Shown here: one piece after another, positions 1 to 9,142 of the stretch
How positions within the stretch are numbered: the first letter of the stretch is position 1
Layout of the letters: each line of letters begins with the position of its first letter
Source of the DNA: Streptomyces sp. NBC_00247
GTDB taxonomy: Bacteria; Actinomycetota; Actinomycetes; Streptomycetales; Streptomycetaceae
Reading direction: 5' to 3'
DNA length: 64,000 bases
Assembly (NCBI RefSeq): GCF_036188265.1
Contig: NZ_CP108093.1
Coordinates: 1,364,001-1,428,000 of the forward strand
Notes under the pieces: generated by a model
Told to the model about the DNA's origin: nothing
Databases searched by the model: none
What the model saw: the letters and a program-made list of their open reading frames with translations, nothing else
Made by a program: the position numbers and the translations under genes

Positions 1-1322
1 TCCTCCTGCTGTCCGCGCGGCAGCCGCTCACGGCGCCGGGTCCCTGCCGCCCCCGGATTGGCCGGGGTGACGGGACGGTTGTGACCGGAGGCCCTACCGC
101 TCCGAGTTCTGCCGGACGGCCCGGCCGGCGCGCCGGAACGCACCCGGCTTGCCCTGCGGGGCCGAGACGCACCTTCTCCGGCAGCGGACTTCAGGGCTTC
201 CTCCTCCTCTTCCCGCAGACAACGCCGTAGCTTCTCCGGATCCACGCCTTCGTTGCACGCCTGGTGGAGAAGCTGGGCGAAGGCGTAGTCCGGGTCCGCC
301 CGGAGGGCGAGCGAGAGCGCCACCCGCGCGCCCGGCTCGTCCCCGGTGGACCACGAGACCCAGGCGGCCAGCGCCAGCGGGGCGGCGGCGTGCTCCACGT
401 AAGGGCCCACACAACGCCGGGCGAGAGCACGCCAGAGACGCAGTGCCGCGTGGGCCTCCGGACCCTCCATCCACCGTGCGGCGCGATCCCGGGTCTCGCG
501 GTCCTGAAGTCCCAGGATCACGGCGGCGGCCTCGTCGTGACTGATCAGGCCGTCGTCGCGGCAGTCCGCGGCATCCGCGGCCGGGGGCACGGGCGTCTTG
601 CCGACGCGCTCCAGCAGGCCTCTCGCCAGGTTCAGGGTTTCCGTGGCCACCTGGCTGCGCCCGTGAGTGTCGAGGATGCGGGCCACCATCGCCGCGCCCA
701 CCTCGTCCAACGCGCGAAGCTGCTCCGGTGCGAGCGCGCCGGACCAGGGCACGAGCCGTTGTTCCAGCTCACGGAGCGAGCCCTTGACCTGGATCCCGGC
801 ATAGGCAGCGGCAGCGGCCATCACCGTGGTGCCCGGCAGGGCGAGAGGGTTGCCCTCTTTCGGACAGCACCGGCCGTCCGGGCAACAGTACGACCAGTAC
901 CTGCCGTTGGAGATGCAGAGCGCCTCCAGCACAGGGACGTCGAGAGAACCGCAAGCGGTGCGCAGGAATTGGGCGAAGGGCCTCAACCTCTCCATGACCT
1001 CGTGGGCGGCCTCCCCCGGGCCCGGGTCCTGGCACAGGAAGAGGACGATCGCGTCGGGCCGGTCGCCCCGCCGCTCGCTTCCCGAGATCAGACAGTCCGC
1101 CAACTGACCCGCGACCGAACCCCATTCCGACTCCGACCCCGGAATTCCGTGGCGCAGTCGCCCCCCGAAGCGGCCACTGCCACCGTGCAACGCCACGAGG
1201 ACCACACTGTCCGTCGGATGGAATCCCAGCAGATAGGGAAGGGCGTCGGCGAGGTCTGCGGGGCCACGCAGAGTGACCTGCTGGGTGTCGGCGGGGCCGG
1301 TGGATTCATGATGTTTGTTCAT
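1..1322 (-). CDS. DUF4192 family protein (3' end outside window)
   Basis: A continuous reading frame starts with ATG at 1322 (N-terminus MNKHHESTGPADTQQ) and runs off the left edge without a stop, so at least 440 codons are present. The segments ALPYLLGFHPTDSVVLVALHG and DAIVLFLCQDPG near the start are typical of the actinobacterial DUF4192 family. The central part has several Cys pairs (YCCPDGRCCP near residue 160) and the visible C-terminus is basic and rich in Arg, Pro and Gly. The biochemical role of the family is unknown. It lies downstream of recQ on the same strand, but about 590 bp away and with its own promoter region holding a perfect 25-bp palindrome. The other frames here are shadows; this one has normal Streptomyces third-position GC and the family motifs. 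Confidence 0.85.
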   Translation of the reverse strand, partial: MNKHHESTGPADTQQVTLRGPADLADALPYLLGFHPTDSVVLVALHGGSGRFGGRLRHGIPGSESEWGSVAGQLADCLISGSERRGDRPDAIVLFLCQDPGPGEAAHEVMERLRPFAQFLRTACGSLDVPVLEALCISNGRYWSYCCPDGRCCPKEGNPLALPGTTVMAAAAAYAGIQVKGSLRELEQRLVPWSGALAPEQLRALDEVGAAMVARILDTHGRSQVATETLNLARGLLERVGKTPVPPAADAADCRDDGLISHDEAAAVILGLQDRETRDRAARWMEGPEAHAALRLWRALARRCVGPYVEHAAAPLALAAWVSWSTGDEPGARVALSLALRADPDYAFAQLLHQACNEGVDPEKLRRCLREEEEEALKSAAGEGASRPRRASRVRSGAPAGPSGRTRSGRASGHNRPVTPANPGAAGTRRRERLPRGQQE

Positions 1323-1359
1323 GGGATGACCGTCCCGCACGACGCCATTTTCCGCGACC

Positions 1360-1384
1360 CCTGTGGATAACTGTTATCCACAGG
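1360..1384. promoter_or_regulatory. Perfect palindrome made of two inverted DnaA-box-like 9-mers
   Basis: Two 12-bp arms, CCTGTGGATAAC at 1360-1371 and GTTATCCACAGG at 1373-1384, flank a single T. Each arm contains a perfect TTATCCACA 9-mer (1374-1382 on plus, 1362-1370 on minus), the classical DnaA box. The site lies 38 bp upstream of the DUF4192 start codon. It could bind DnaA, or be an operator for another dyad-binding regulator that only resembles DnaA boxes. The palindrome is seen directly; DnaA binding is inferred. Confidence 0.6.
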
Positions 1385-1913
1385 CACTCAGCGTCACTGG
1401 CGCATTGTCAGAGGGAGGGCCTCTCATGGGGACATGACCACTCGGAAGCACATCGAAGCGCACGGCACCCGACACCACGACCCGCTTTGCGCGCCCGCTC
1501 GCCATCGGAACGCCCGCATGTCCCTCCGCTCCACCCCCCGGCTCCTCCATCACCCCGGTGACAGCGTCCGCCCGTCGGCGGCGGCCTTCATGGGGGATCG
1601 GCGGGGAGAAGGGGCAACCAGCCGTGGGATGACCGGAGGAGAGCGGCTCTCAGAACCGGTGGGTCCGTCCGGCCGCGACGCTGAAGCGCGGGCCGCTGGT
1701 TCTCGTGCGCTTCGCCCTGCCAGCCCTGGCGATGGTCGGCGTGCGGAGGACCGTGACGCAGCCATGGTCCGCGGCGGCCCTCCCGGTCGGGTTCGTTCCC
1801 TCCGCCGCGGTCTTCGACCGGGCGGCACCGCCGAGGCAGTGAACCAGCCCGGCCGGGTACGTGGAAGCCGCTCGGGCGGAGACCCGGCATGCGGTGACGG
1901 AGCTTGCGAGGAC
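1385..1913. other. Intergenic region, no supported gene
   Basis: About 530 bp between the DUF4192 promoter and the recQ stop codon. Frames open on both strands, but none has a convincing start, ribosome binding site or recognisable protein. The third-position GC pattern is not gene-like. I see no RNA gene. Confidence 0.4.
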
Positions 1914-4082
1914 TCAGCCGGAGGCGGCCAGCACCAGCGGAAGGACCTGCTCGGCGCCGGCCCTGCGCAGCAGCCGCGCGGCGACCGCGAGGGTCCAGCC
2001 GGAATCGGTGGAGTCGTCCACGAGCAGGACGGGGCCGGGCGACGCGGCCAGCGCGGCCGTCAGTTCGTCGGAGACCGTGAAGGCGCCCGACAATGCTCGG
2101 ACACGCTGCGCGGAGTTGCTGCGCCGCGCGGTGTGCTCCCCTTCCGGCCCGCTGTACGTCAATGTGCCCAGGAAGGGCAGCCGGCCGATGGTCGCGATTC
2201 CCTCGGCGAGGGAGCCGACCAACCGCGGGCGCGAGAGGGACGGCACCGCGACGACACCCACCGGCCGGGCGGAGGCTTCCGGGGTGTTCGCCGCCCACCC
2301 TCCCGAGGAGCGCGCCCAGTCGGCGAGAACGTCGACCGCCGCGTGCAGGACGTCGTCGGGAACGGGTACGTCCGGCGCGTTCTCGGCCAGCAGCGGGCGC
2401 AGCCGGTTGCCCCAGCCGATGTCCGAAAGCCGGCCCAGGGCCCGCCCGCCGGAGCACAGTTCCCTGGCCGGGATACGCCCCTTCAGGTCGATGCCCAGCG
2501 CGGCCAGACCCGTCGGCCACATGCGGCGCGGCTCGACCTCCACCCCTGGCCGGTCCAGTTCCTTCGCCGCACCCGAGAGGGTCTCCGCCGATACGGAGGA
2601 GTCGGCCCAGTTTCCCGCGCAGTTGTCGCAGCGGCCGCACGCGGCCGCGCCCTCGTCGTCCAGCTGACGACGCAGAAACTCCATCCGGCATCCGGACGTG
2701 CTCACGTAGTCGCGCATGGCCTGCTGCTCGGCCGCCCGCTGCCGCGCCACCCAGGCGTAGCGCTCGGCGTCGTACTCCCACGGGGCACCGGTGGCCGTCC
2801 AGCCGCCCTTCACCCGCTTCACCGCGCCGTCCACGTCCAGCACCTTCAGCATCGTCTCGAGCCTGCTGCGCCGGAGCTCGACCGACGTCTCCAGGGCGGG
2901 CACCGAAAGCGGCCGGCCCGCACCCTCAAGTGCCGCGAGGGTCTGCCGCACCTGGGTCTCGGGCGGGAATGCCGTGTCGGCGAAGTAACGCCAGATGGCC
3001 TCGTCCTCCTTGCCCGGCAGCAGAAGCACGTCCGCGTGGGCCACACCGCGGCCCGCTCGTCCCACCTGCTGGTAGTAGGCGATGGGAGAGGAGGGGGAGC
3101 CCAGGTGGACGACGAAACCCAGGTCCGGCTTGTCGAAGCCCATCCCGAGGGCCGAGGTCGCGACCAGGGCCTTGACCCGGTTCTCCTGGAGGTCGGCCTC
3201 CGCCTGGAGCCGGTCGGCGTTCTCGGTGCGACCGGTGTACGAGGCGACCGCGAAGCCCCGCTGCCGGAGGAAGGCGGTGGCCTCCTCGGCCGCGGCGACG
3301 GTGAGGGCGTAGACGATTCCGGAGCCGGGCAGCTCGTCCAGATGTTCGGCGAGCCAGCCCAGGCGGTGCGCGGCGTCCGGCAGCCGTACGACTCCGAGGC
3401 GCAGGCTCTCCCGCTCCAGCGGCCCGCGCAGGACGAGCGCCTCACCCGCGCCCGTGCCGAGCTGGTCGGCGACGTCCGCGGTGACGCGCGCGTTGGCGGT
3501 CGCGGTGGTGGCCAGGACCGGTACCCCGGGGGCGAGCTCGGCGAGCATCGCGCGCAGGCGGCGGTAGTCCGGCCGGAAGTCGTGTCCCCAGTCGGAGATG
3601 CAATGCGCCTCGTCGACCACCAGCAGACCGGTGGTGGCGGCGAGCCGGGGCAGCACCTGGTCACGGAAGTCGACGGAGTTGAGGCGCTCCGGGCTGACGA
3701 GGAGGACGTCGGTCTCGCCGCGCTCGACCTCGCCGTAGATGGTCTCCCACTCTTCCGGGTTCGCCGAGTTGATGGTGCGGGCCTGGATCCCTGCCCGCGC
3801 CGCCGAGTCGACCTGATTGCGCATCAGGGCGAGCAGCGGCGAGACGATCACGGTGGGGCCGGCGCCGCGGCGGCGCAGCAAGGCGGTGGCGACGAAGTAC
3901 ACCGCCGACTTCCCCCAGCCGGTGCGCTGCACCACCAGGGCCCGGCGGCGGTCCTCCACCAGGGCCGACACCGCCTGCCACTGGTCCTCCCGCAGCCGCG
4001 CCGAGCCGCCCGGATCACCGACCAGTTCGGCGAGAATGGCGTCTGCTTCGTTGCGGAGATCCAGGGTGTCCATGCCCCCCAT
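1914..4082 (-). CDS. recQ: RecQ-family ATP-dependent DNA helicase with C-terminal PRTase-like domain
   Basis: A 722-residue superfamily 2 helicase that unwinds DNA 3'-5' in recombination and repair. Motif I is QRTGWGKS (residues 52-59), motif II DEAH (157-160), motif III TTATA (192-196), and motif VI is QVGRAGRG in the second RecA domain. A RecQ zinc-binding segment follows, with ACGRCDNC. The last 120 residues differ from classical RecQ: they contain a hydrophobic strand then VLLVDDSTDSGWT, which has the shape of a PRPP-binding loop of phosphoribosyltransferases, so the protein looks like a RecQ-PRTase fusion. The start is M1 (MGGMDTLD) or M4, which has equal support. The upstream region to 4407 is divergent with the next gene. 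Confidence 0.93.
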   Translation of the reverse strand: MGGMDTLDLRNEADAILAELVGDPGGSARLREDQWQAVSALVEDRRRALVVQRTGWGKSAVYFVATALLRRRGAGPTVIVSPLLALMRNQVDSAARAGIQARTINSANPEEWETIYGEVERGETDVLLVSPERLNSVDFRDQVLPRLAATTGLLVVDEAHCISDWGHDFRPDYRRLRAMLAELAPGVPVLATTATANARVTADVADQLGTGAGEALVLRGPLERESLRLGVVRLPDAAHRLGWLAEHLDELPGSGIVYALTVAAAEEATAFLRQRGFAVASYTGRTENADRLQAEADLQENRVKALVATSALGMGFDKPDLGFVVHLGSPSSPIAYYQQVGRAGRGVAHADVLLLPGKEDEAIWRYFADTAFPPETQVRQTLAALEGAGRPLSVPALETSVELRRSRLETMLKVLDVDGAVKRVKGGWTATGAPWEYDAERYAWVARQRAAEQQAMRDYVSTSGCRMEFLRRQLDDEGAAACGRCDNCAGNWADSSVSAETLSGAAKELDRPGVEVEPRRMWPTGLAALGIDLKGRIPARELCSGGRALGRLSDIGWGNRLRPLLAENAPDVPVPDDVLHAAVDVLADWARSSGGWAANTPEASARPVGVVAVPSLSRPRLVGSLAEGIATIGRLPFLGTLTYSGPEGEHTARRSNSAQRVRALSGAFTVSDELTAALAASPGPVLLVDDSTDSGWTLAVAARLLRRAGAEQVLPLVLAASG

Positions 4083-4406
4083 GCAACCCGATGGCCGGGC
4101 CGCACGGCCACCTCACGCAGGGTGACGGACCGCGCCACGGAAGACTCTCGTGTCCAACGCGGTTCCGGGGTGTTGTTTCCGTGCCGGGCCGTTCCAAGGA
4201 GGCGGGAGGCGTCGTGGGGGGCCATCACGGGCAGGGATATCCAGGTCTTTCCGGTGGATATCCGTCGGGTGTTCCAATTGCTCGTTGCCGCCCGCCGATA
4301 CGCCAGGGAGAATTGGAGTTGCCTCCCGGACGGTCACTTCACGGCCTGTATGGGCGTGCCCTCTGTCATCCTGCCCGCCTCGTGGGCGCGTAACGAAGGG
4401 AGAACC
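4083..4406. other. Divergent promoter region recQ / hypothetical
   Basis: 324 bp between divergent starts. It has somewhat lower GC than the genes and two GGATATCC-type hexanucleotides (around 4232 and 4256), but no clear operator. A good ribosome binding site (GAAGGGAGA) stands just before the GTG at 4407. Confidence 0.4.
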
Positions 4407-5048
4407 GTGACCTTCGGATTCGCACCGTCCGCAGACACTTCACCGTGGGCGGCGTCCTCGATGCCTGCCGATTCCACCAGTCGGCTCGCCCGGATGCTGG
4501 AGCCCACCGAGTGGACCTCGGCGGGCATACCTCTGCTGCGCAACCCCCGCGAGGTGGTCAGTGGGCTGCACGCCCGCCACCGGCCCACTCCGGCGACCGC
4601 CGTCGTGGCCGTCCTCGATCACGAGGAACGCCTGAACGCCAGCGCCTCGTTCGTCCGGCGCGGCTCCGCGGTCGCGGACGGCTGGGAGTTCCGTAACGCG
4701 CTCCTGTCCCACCTGCGCCGGGTCATCCCGCACGACCTGCGCCGCCGCACCCCGGCGCGTACCGCCGTACTGCTCTACTGCCGCGAGGGAGACGAGCGCT
4801 GGACGGAGGAGGACGGCGCGTGGATGTGGGGGCTGCGGGACGCCTGCACCCTGCACGGGCTGCGCTGCGGTGCGTACATCACCCTGACCCGCGGCGGATG
4901 GCAGGTACTGGGCGAGGGCCGGGGAGGCAGACAGCCGAGTTCGCTCTCGACGCCCGCGTCGCTCGCGGAGACTTTCGCCGCCGTCCCGACTCCTCTCCGC
5001 ACGGGTGGCGGAGCGGCCGAGGTGATGCTGCGCACGGCTGCCCGCTGA
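4407..5048 (+). CDS. Conserved hypothetical protein
   Basis: 213 codons starting with GTG at 4407, preceded by GAAGGGAGA at proper spacing. The N-terminal 30 residues are Ser/Ala/Pro-rich and probably disordered. The conserved-looking core includes a helix (RNALLSHLRRVIPHDLRRR), a strand TAVLLYC, an acidic turn EGDERWTEEDGAWMWGLRD, then CGAYITLTRGGW. No catalytic motif is recognisable and there are no membrane segments or signal peptide. It is divergent from recQ and faces the 5125-5733 gene, so it is a single transcription unit. Function unknown. Confidence 0.75.
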   Translation: MTFGFAPSADTSPWAASSMPADSTSRLARMLEPTEWTSAGIPLLRNPREVVSGLHARHRPTPATAVVAVLDHEERLNASASFVRRGSAVADGWEFRNALLSHLRRVIPHDLRRRTPARTAVLLYCREGDERWTEEDGAWMWGLRDACTLHGLRCGAYITLTRGGWQVLGEGRGGRQPSSLSTPASLAETFAAVPTPLRTGGGAAEVMLRTAAR

Positions 5049-5124
5049 ACCCGGCGGACCGGGGTCCGGCCGTCCCGCAGGACGGCCGGACCGGAGTTCC
5101 GGGCCGGACGGGCTTCCGGTCGGA

Positions 5125-5733
5125 TCAGACGCTCACGCCGAGGGCGGCGTTGATCGTCTGCGGGTCACCGCACACGATCAACAGGGTGCCGGCCCGCTCC
5201 CGTGCGAGGGACAACTGCTGGGCCGCGTCGCCGGCCGGCTCACCGTTGACGGCGACGACCACGACGGGCCGGCCGGCGGCACGGCCGACCGCCGACAGGT
5301 CCGCGAAGAACACGTCGTCGCCGGCTTCGTGCTGCGCCCAGTAGGACGCCTCGCCGAAGGAGAGTTCGTGCGTGGCCCACGGGTGCTGCTCGCCCGTGGT
5401 GAGCACGAGGACGTCGCCCGGGGCGCGGCCATTGTCGAGCAGCAGATCGACGGCCTCCTCGGCGGCGTCGAGCGCTCCGGCGGAGGGGGCCGGGATCACC
5501 TGCAGCTGCGGCACGGAACGATTCTCCGCGCGCCGCGACGGGCCGGGGACCGGGTGGGGGCGCTGCGCCGGCGGCGCAGGCCGTGCGGGTCCCGGGTGTC
5601 CGGGACGCGGTGTGGCCGCGGAACGCGGCCCGGGAACGGGACGGGGGGTCGACGCGGTGCGGCCGGAGGCCGGAACAGCACGGGGACCCTGAGCGCTCTC
5701 GTGAATCTGAGGCTCCTCGGGAGTAAGAGGCAT
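5125..5733 (-). CDS. Hypothetical protein with degenerate UvrD helicase C-terminal-like domain
   Basis: 202 residues. The first ~80 are Pro/Arg-rich and disordered. The C-terminal ~120 residues alternate strands and helices that resemble the last part of UvrD/PcrA helicases: DVLVLTTGE (strand and motif IV-like), RPVVVVAVNG, and LSLARERAGTLLIVCGDP, which resembles the YVALTRAR-x-LxxxG segment around motif VI. The motif VI arginines are not intact and there is no Walker A, so helicase activity is unlikely. It may be a protein-interaction remnant. The gene lies 61 bp upstream of rnhB on the same strand. The resemblance is my inference. Confidence 0.7.
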   Translation of the reverse strand: MPLTPEEPQIHESAQGPRAVPASGRTASTPRPVPGPRSAATPRPGHPGPARPAPPAQRPHPVPGPSRRAENRSVPQLQVIPAPSAGALDAAEEAVDLLLDNGRAPGDVLVLTTGEQHPWATHELSFGEASYWAQHEAGDDVFFADLSAVGRAAGRPVVVVAVNGEPAGDAAQQLSLARERAGTLLIVCGDPQTINAALGVSV

Positions 5734-5794
5734 GGATGGTTGTCTGTACAGATGCCGATACGCCAGGTGTCGGCCGGTGGGTGCGTGAGCGCGA

Positions 5795-6505
5795 TCAGAA
5801 ATCGAAGCCGAGCTGGCCCCCGCTTTCGAGTGCTGCCGCTTTGGCGGAGAAGCGGACCTTCTTCAGGTGCTGCCACCGCGGCAGCGCGTCGAGGTACGAC
5901 CAGGACAGGCGGTGGTGGGGGGTGGGCCCCAGTCGCTCCAGCGCGGCCTGGTGCGTCGGTGACGGGTAGCCCGCATTGGCCCTGAAGGCGAACTCCTCGA
6001 ACTCTCCGGTGTCCGCGCCGAGTTCTGCCATCACCGTGTCCCGGTACACCTTGGCGATGACCGAGGCTGCGGCGACCGCGATGCAGGACTGGTCCCCCTT
6101 GATGACGGTGCGTACCCGCCAGGGGCTACCGAGGTAGTCGTGCTTGCCGTCGAGGATCACCGCGTCGGGGCGCACCGGCAGTTCGTCCAGGGCGCGGACG
6201 GCGGCGAGACGCAGGGCGGCGGTCATGCCGAGCTCGTCGATCTCCTCGGGGGAGGCGTGACCGAGGCCGTAGGCGGTGACCCAGTCACGCAGGACGGGCG
6301 CCAGCTCGGCCCGGCGCCGGGGTGTGATCAGCTTGGAATCGGTGAGTCCCTCGGGGGGTCTTCGCAGACCGGTGACCGCCGCGCAGACGGTGACGGGGCC
6401 TGCCCACGCTCCGCGTCCGACTTCGTCGACACCGGCGACGGTCCGGGCACCGGTGGTGGCACGGAGCGAGCGCTCGACAGTGTGCGTGGGTGGTTCGTAC
6501 GGCAT
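5795..6505 (-). CDS. rnhB: Ribonuclease HII
   Basis: 236 residues. RNase HII cleaves the RNA strand of RNA/DNA hybrids and initiates removal of single ribonucleotides from DNA. The N-terminal catalytic motif [16 protein letters not shown] supplies the conserved Asp-Glu pair. LTDSK, the Asp in AVILDGKHD, and the basic VIKGDQSC segment with [12 protein letters not shown] follow the family pattern. I start at ATG 6505 (MPYEPPTH), which gives the usual length; the frame is open further upstream, but that extension is low-complexity and not conserved in style. The ribosome binding site at this start is weak. Confidence 0.93.
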   Translation of the reverse strand: MPYEPPTHTVERSLRATTGARTVAGVDEVGRGAWAGPVTVCAAVTGLRRPPEGLTDSKLITPRRRAELAPVLRDWVTAYGLGHASPEEIDELGMTAALRLAAVRALDELPVRPDAVILDGKHDYLGSPWRVRTVIKGDQSCIAVAAASVIAKVYRDTVMAELGADTGEFEEFAFRANAGYPSPTHQAALERLGPTPHHRLSWSYLDALPRWQHLKKVRFSAKAAALESGGQLGFDF

Positions 6506-6845
6506 GGCGCCAGACAGCGTACGCCGATGGACGCGATGGCGACACCCCGGGGGCCGGGCATTTCCGTGAACTGCCCGGCCGCCACGGTGTACAGAGATCG
6601 ACCGGGCATCCGTTCGGGCGGAAGACGGGCCTTTTCGGACGGGGATCGCCATCGCCCCCGCCCCGGACCGGCCTCCACCAGCCCCGCCGCAGCCCCGCCG
6701 CAGCCCCGCCGGGGTGCCACCCGCCCCGCCCGGAGGTGCCGGGCCACCCGGAGGTGCCGCGGGCGGACTCCCGCGGGCACTCCTGTCAGCCCTCCGGCCG
6801 ACGGGCGGCTCGGTCGCACGCGGGGCCCGCCGCACACGGGGCCCG
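6506..6845. other. Intergenic, low-complexity GC-rich
   Basis: 340 bp between rnhB and the DUF4153 gene. It contains short direct repeats (GCCGCAGCCCC around 6690-6710, CCCGGAGGTGCC around 6729 and 6750). I see no gene, RNA or convincing terminator. Confidence 0.35.
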
Positions 6846-8741
6846 TCAGTACGGGTCGTACTCCGAATCGGCCGGATCGGCCGGGCCGGGCTCGGCGGGG
6901 TCACGGTCGCTGGAGTCGTCGAAGCCGCCCGCCCCGCCGTCGCACGAGGTCCTGACCGGGTCGACGGGGTGTCCGGCGAGGATGTCCCGCGCCCTCGCCT
7001 CGCTCCAGCTCGTGGCGTACCAGGGTTCGTCCGAATCCAGGAGCGCGCTCTGGATCACCTGGAGCGCACAGGCCCGCATCCTCTCGTCGGGGATGCCGTC
7101 CAAGGCGGGCACGGCGTCGGCCGACAGCTGCTGGAGGTAGGTGATGTCGATCGCCTTGCCCTCGCGGTAGCGCTGGACGTTCTGCTCGGCGATCAACCGG
7201 TCGGGGGAGACCAGCCCGAAGGCAAGCACTCCCACGGCGGCGCTGACGACGACCGCCCGGGGCAGGTGCCGGGCGCCGAACACTCCGGCGGCGATGATCA
7301 GCAGCAGGACGACACCGAGCCACAGTTCGACCGCCGCCACCGAGATACGCAGCCGGGTGAGACCGAACGCGTCGACGTAGAGATCCATGCGGCGCAGCGC
7401 CGAGGCCACGACGACGAGGGTGAGTACGCAGAGGGTGCCGAGCACACCCTTGACCAGCAGACGGTCCTTCGCTCCCCCGCGCGGGGCGAGCCGGAGGGCC
7501 AGAGCGATGACCACCAGGGTCAGCAGAGTGGCCCAGAGCAGCTGCCAGAAGCCCTCGCGGGCGTACTCCGCGGGCTTGAGGCCCGTCTCCTCCAGAACCT
7601 TGTCGTAGCCACCGAGCAGCACGACGAGCTGGAGAGCGATGAAGGCGGCGAACAGCACGTCGAGCACGATGAGCGGAAGTGCCCACTCCACCCGTCCCCG
7701 CGCCCGCCCGGGCCGGACGGTGATCCCGTCCCAGCGTGTGGGGGCGGCGGCTGTACGCGCGGCGGCGAGAGCACCGGCCACTCCGATCGCGAGAAGGAAG
7801 AACCGCCAGGGCCCCTCCCCCAGCGAGACGTCCGGCAGAACGTCACCGAGGAGATCCGCGAAGGCCGCGTCGGCACTCGCGAAGAGCGTTCCGAACACCA
7901 GCAGCAGCACGACGGCGACGGCGGCCGTCCGTAGCGCGGTGCCCCAGCGCGCCCGCGAGCCGGTGGCCCGTGCCCTGATACCGCGCCACCCCCATCCGAT
8001 GCCCGGAATCACCGCGTCCAGCACCCCCAACGAGCCCGCGAGCACGCCGAACCAGCTCCGGGTGCCGTGCAGGGCGAGCGAACCCAGCGCGGCGGCGGAC
8101 ACCACGGCGAGGAAGGTCGGCCAGCCCGCGTCCAGCAGCGCCGGGACCACCAGCAGAGCCAGCCCGCCGACCGCCCAGGTCAGCGTCCAGGCCCGCGCCC
8201 GACGCCCCGCCCTGCGCGCCTCCAGCCAGGCACCGGCCGCAGCGGGCAGGGCCACCAGGAGAAGGTTGATACCGATGCCGTCACCGAGCAGCAGCGCGCT
8301 GAGTACGCCGGTGACGAGGACCGCCACGAGGGTCCCGCCCCCGATGAGCGGCGGGTCCGCGGGGCGGACCCGGGCGAACGCCCCCGGTTGCGCGGGCCGG
8401 GGTCGCTGCCAGGGATTGGCGGGCGGAACCGGCGCCGGGACGGACGGCGCGGCGGCCGTACCGGGACGGACGCCGTAACCGGAGGGCTTTCCCGTCGGCG
8501 AAGACGCGGGCACCGGGGACACGTCGGACGGGGAAAGGGGAGGCGGAGACACGGCAGGCGGGGACACGGGCGCCGAGGCCGCCCCGCCCGGCCCGTCTGA
8601 TGAACCGGCTGCACCGTTCGGCCCACGGGAACCGTCACGGTCCCCGGCACCACCAGAACCGCCGGACCCCTCGGCCGCACCGGGCGGAGACGGCGTGTCC
8701 CGCGGACCCGGTATCCCGGACGGCTGGTCGGACGTAGGCAT
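6846..8741 (-). CDS. DUF4153 multi-pass membrane protein
   Basis: 631 residues from ATG 8741, which follows GGGGAGGGG. The N-terminal 130 residues are a Gly/Ser/Pro-rich cytoplasmic tail. About twelve hydrophobic segments follow (for example [55 protein letters not shown]), with a short soluble tail rich in Asp/Pro ending DSEYDPY. The layout and segments such as [16 protein letters not shown] match actinobacterial DUF4153 proteins. No transport or enzymatic role is established. It is separated from the ADP-ribosylglycohydrolase gene by 400 bp with a strong hairpin. Confidence 0.85.
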   Translation of the reverse strand: MPTSDQPSGIPGPRDTPSPPGAAEGSGGSGGAGDRDGSRGPNGAAGSSDGPGGAASAPVSPPAVSPPPLSPSDVSPVPASSPTGKPSGYGVRPGTAAAPSVPAPVPPANPWQRPRPAQPGAFARVRPADPPLIGGGTLVAVLVTGVLSALLLGDGIGINLLLVALPAAAGAWLEARRAGRRARAWTLTWAVGGLALLVVPALLDAGWPTFLAVVSAAALGSLALHGTRSWFGVLAGSLGVLDAVIPGIGWGWRGIRARATGSRARWGTALRTAAVAVVLLLVFGTLFASADAAFADLLGDVLPDVSLGEGPWRFFLLAIGVAGALAAARTAAAPTRWDGITVRPGRARGRVEWALPLIVLDVLFAAFIALQLVVLLGGYDKVLEETGLKPAEYAREGFWQLLWATLLTLVVIALALRLAPRGGAKDRLLVKGVLGTLCVLTLVVVASALRRMDLYVDAFGLTRLRISVAAVELWLGVVLLLIIAAGVFGARHLPRAVVVSAAVGVLAFGLVSPDRLIAEQNVQRYREGKAIDITYLQQLSADAVPALDGIPDERMRACALQVIQSALLDSDEPWYATSWSEARARDILAGHPVDPVRTSCDGGAGGFDDSSDRDPAEPGPADPADSEYDPY

Positions 8742-9025
8742 GGGACCCCTCCCCACGCGGGGCCGCCGTACCGCTGAGCGTCGGCGCGTCACCCGCTGTC
8801 TCGTTGCTCGCGTCCCGGCGGAAACCGTCAGGCGACGCGTGGCCGAAACAGTAGCGGCGCGTCGCCCGGGCGAACCGGCCCCGACGCCCCTGTGGCAGGA
8901 CCGTGACACGACGGGGGGCATGCCGACGGCCCGGCCGCCCTCCGCGCCCGGCAACGCGCGATCCGTACAGGTCGACGCGTCCGTCGAGCCTCCGCCAAGC
9001 CGTCCGGACCAGCGCGGAGCAGGAC
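8742..9025. other. Leader/promoter region of the DUF4153 gene
   Basis: 284 bp of GC-rich sequence between the hairpin at 9026-9080 and the DUF4153 start. I see no gene. A ribosome binding site is present directly before 8741. Confidence 0.35.
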
Positions 9026-9080
9026 GGTTCCGTACGGAGCCGCGCGGTTCCAAACAGACCGCGCGGCTCCGTACGGAACC
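9026..9080. terminator. 23-bp perfect hairpin, probable terminator
   Basis: Arms 9026-9048 (begins GGTTCCGTACGGAGCC) and 9058-9080 are perfect inverted copies around a 9-nt loop, 63 bp beyond the stop of the ADP-ribosylglycohydrolase gene. Related CCGCGCGG/GTTCCG blocks recur between 9083 and 9140. Termination is the likeliest role; a palindromic repeat family is the alternative. Confidence 0.6.
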
Positions 9081-9142
9081 ACTCGGAGCCGCGCGGGGCG
9101 GTTCGTAACAGCAGGCAACCGCGCGGAACCGCGCGAAGCCGG

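Noticed and set aside
1385..1913. Small membrane-like ORF around 1633-1833 on the plus strand
   Set aside because: No start codon with ribosome binding site in the frame and no conserved features.
1434..4406. Very long open plus-strand frame leading into the 4407-5048 gene
   Set aside because: It runs antisense to recQ with shadow composition. Only the part from GTG 4407, which has a ribosome binding site, behaves like a gene.
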